Source: Halothiobacillus neapolitanus (GTDB taxonomy: Bacteria; Pseudomonadota; Gammaproteobacteria; Halothiobacillales; Halothiobacillaceae). From it: a DNA stretch of 7,012 nucleotides. The notes under the pieces were generated by a model. It made no database searches. It was not told where the DNA came from and saw nothing but the letters and a program-made list of their open reading frames with translations. Every line of letters starts with the position of its first letter. Positions within the stretch are counted from its first letter, which is position 1. The stretch is from NCBI GenBank assembly GCA_020721485.1, contig DYMR01000073.1, positions 1 to 7,012 of the forward strand. The letters are read 5' to 3'. Positions 6,003-7,012 of the stretch are shown piece by piece. Position numbers and translations under genes: made by a program.

Positions 6003-7012
6003 GCGGGCAACCGGGGCAACGAATATGGCAACGCTTTCGCCGGCATCGGCGCGGGTATCTCAGTCTTTGGATATTTACCCTTCTATTTGGGCTGAGTTTA
6101 TTCGCGGGTTTGTGGGCGAATAACCGTCCCTTGTTGGTGCATTACAATCACGGGTGGTATTTTCCGCTGTGGAATAATTATGCCGAAACCCAATTTGGTG
6201 GCGATTTTCATACCAATGCGGATTACACCGATCCCTTCGTGATTGACAAAATTCGCGCGCAGGGCTGGCTCGTTCGTGCGCCGATTCCGTTTTCCTACGA
6301 CACGATTGATTATTACAACGCGGCGCCCAACCCCGCGCCGCCCAATGCCCGCCACTGGTTGGGCACGGACGACCGGGGGCGCGATGTGGCGGCGCGCCTG
6401 ATTTATGGATTTCGCCTTTCGGTATTGTTCGGATTGGCCTTGACGGCCATCGGCATGGTGATTGGCATTGTCATGGGGGCGATTCAGGGGTATTTCGGTG
6501 GGAAGATTGATTTATTCACCCAGCGATTGATCGAGATTTGGGGTTCGATGCCGGAATTGTATTTATTGATTATTTTCGCCTCGATATTTGAGCCGTCGAT
6601 TGGTTTGTTATTGATCTTGCTGTCTTTATTCGGTTGGATTGGTTTATCGGATTATGTTCGGGCGGAGTTTCTAAAAAGTCGCCAGTTGGACTATGTGCGT
6701 GCGGCACGGGCTTTGGGCGTGTCGCAGTCCCGGATTATTTGGCGTCATTTATTGCCGAATGCCCTCACGCCGGTGGTGACTTTTTTGCCGTTTCGGGTGT
6801 CGGGTGCCATTTTGGCGCTGACCAGTCTCGATTTTCTTGGTTTGGGCGTGCCGCCCTCGACGCCTTCGCTGGGTGAATTGCTGGCGCAGGGTAAAAACAA
6901 CCTCGATGCCTGGTGGCTTTCGTTGTCGACTTTTGTCGTGCTGGTGGGCACGCTGATGCTGCTGATTTTCATCGGTGAAGCGTTGCGCGATGCGTTGGAT
7001 GCCCGTAAAGCC
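5999..7012 (+). CDS. yejE: Peptide ABC transporter permease, YejE-like (3' end cut by window)
   Basis: This is the second channel subunit of the importer, open to the right edge with no stop in the 338 codons present. E. coli YejE has about 341 residues and ends in a similar Asp-x-x-Lys-Ala, so only a few codons are probably missing. The start overlaps the yejB stop as ATGA (5999-6002), a sign of translational coupling. The N-terminus has the RRGYLSLWIF stretch seen in YejE (18-27) and a first membrane segment to about 40. A large periplasmic loop follows (41-118) with WYFPLWNNYAET and DYTDPF, then HWLGTDDRGRDVAARLIYG (119-137). The OppC-type membrane core is about 138-330. The EAA loop is RAARALGVSQSRIIWRHLLP at 234-253, and LTSLDFLGLGVP (274-285) and SLGELLAQGKNNL (290-302) are conserved. 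An ATPase gene is expected directly downstream. Confidence 0.96.
   Translation, partial: MSGQPGQRIWQRFRRHRRGYLSLWIFTLLFGLSLFAGLWANNRPLLVHYNHGWYFPLWNNYAETQFGGDFHTNADYTDPFVIDKIRAQGWLVRAPIPFSYDTIDYYNAAPNPAPPNARHWLGTDDRGRDVAARLIYGFRLSVLFGLALTAIGMVIGIVMGAIQGYFGGKIDLFTQRLIEIWGSMPELYLLIIFASIFEPSIGLLLILLSLFGWIGLSDYVRAEFLKSRQLDYVRAARALGVSQSRIIWRHLLPNALTPVVTFLPFRVSGAILALTSLDFLGLGVPPSTPSLGELLAQGKNNLDAWWLSLSTFVVLVGTLMLLIFIGEALRDALDARKA

Overview
The window looks like ordinary chromosomal DNA from a moderately GC-rich Gram-negative bacterium, most likely a gammaproteobacterium. The evidence is a FabI of the E. coli type, permeases that read very close to E. coli YejB and YejE, a lipobox lipoprotein and a Tat-type signal peptide. 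A sulfur-oxidiser-like or related non-enteric lineage is possible, but nothing here fixes the genus. I see no tRNA, rRNA, CRISPR array, transposase or phage gene.

Layout from left to right. Positions 50-1477 (+) encode a PIN-PhoH fusion, a predicted RNA-acting ATPase/nuclease. Positions 1495-1521 hold a strong hairpin with A and U tracts on both sides, which can end transcription from both directions. Positions 1584-2372 (-) encode FabI, the NADH-dependent enoyl-ACP reductase of fatty acid synthesis, convergent with the PhoH gene. Positions 2373-2464 are a short divergent control region carrying an 11-bp tandem repeat. From about 2465 to the right edge runs a (+) operon resembling yejABEF: a Tat-exported peptide-binding protein (YejA-like), a cysteine-rich predicted lipoprotein, a YejB-like permease and a YejE-like permease that is cut by the window edge only a few codons before its expected stop. 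An ATPase gene (yejF-like) is expected just outside.

The yej-type genes would work as one importer. The binding protein captures oligopeptides or peptide-like compounds in the periplasm, YejB and YejE form the membrane channel, and the unseen ATPase drives transport. The odd member is the 218-residue lipoprotein between yejA and yejB. Its start overlaps the end of yejA by 35 bases and its stop lies 9 bases before yejB, so it is translated as part of the operon. It carries the lipobox cysteine plus twelve others. The first cluster forms an 11-residue repeat (Cys-x3-Cys-x6) that would place the cysteines along one side of a helix, followed by a heptad ladder of aromatic residues. E. coli yejABEF has no such gene, and this is the best candidate here for an undescribed component. 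The rest of the window is well-known core gene content.
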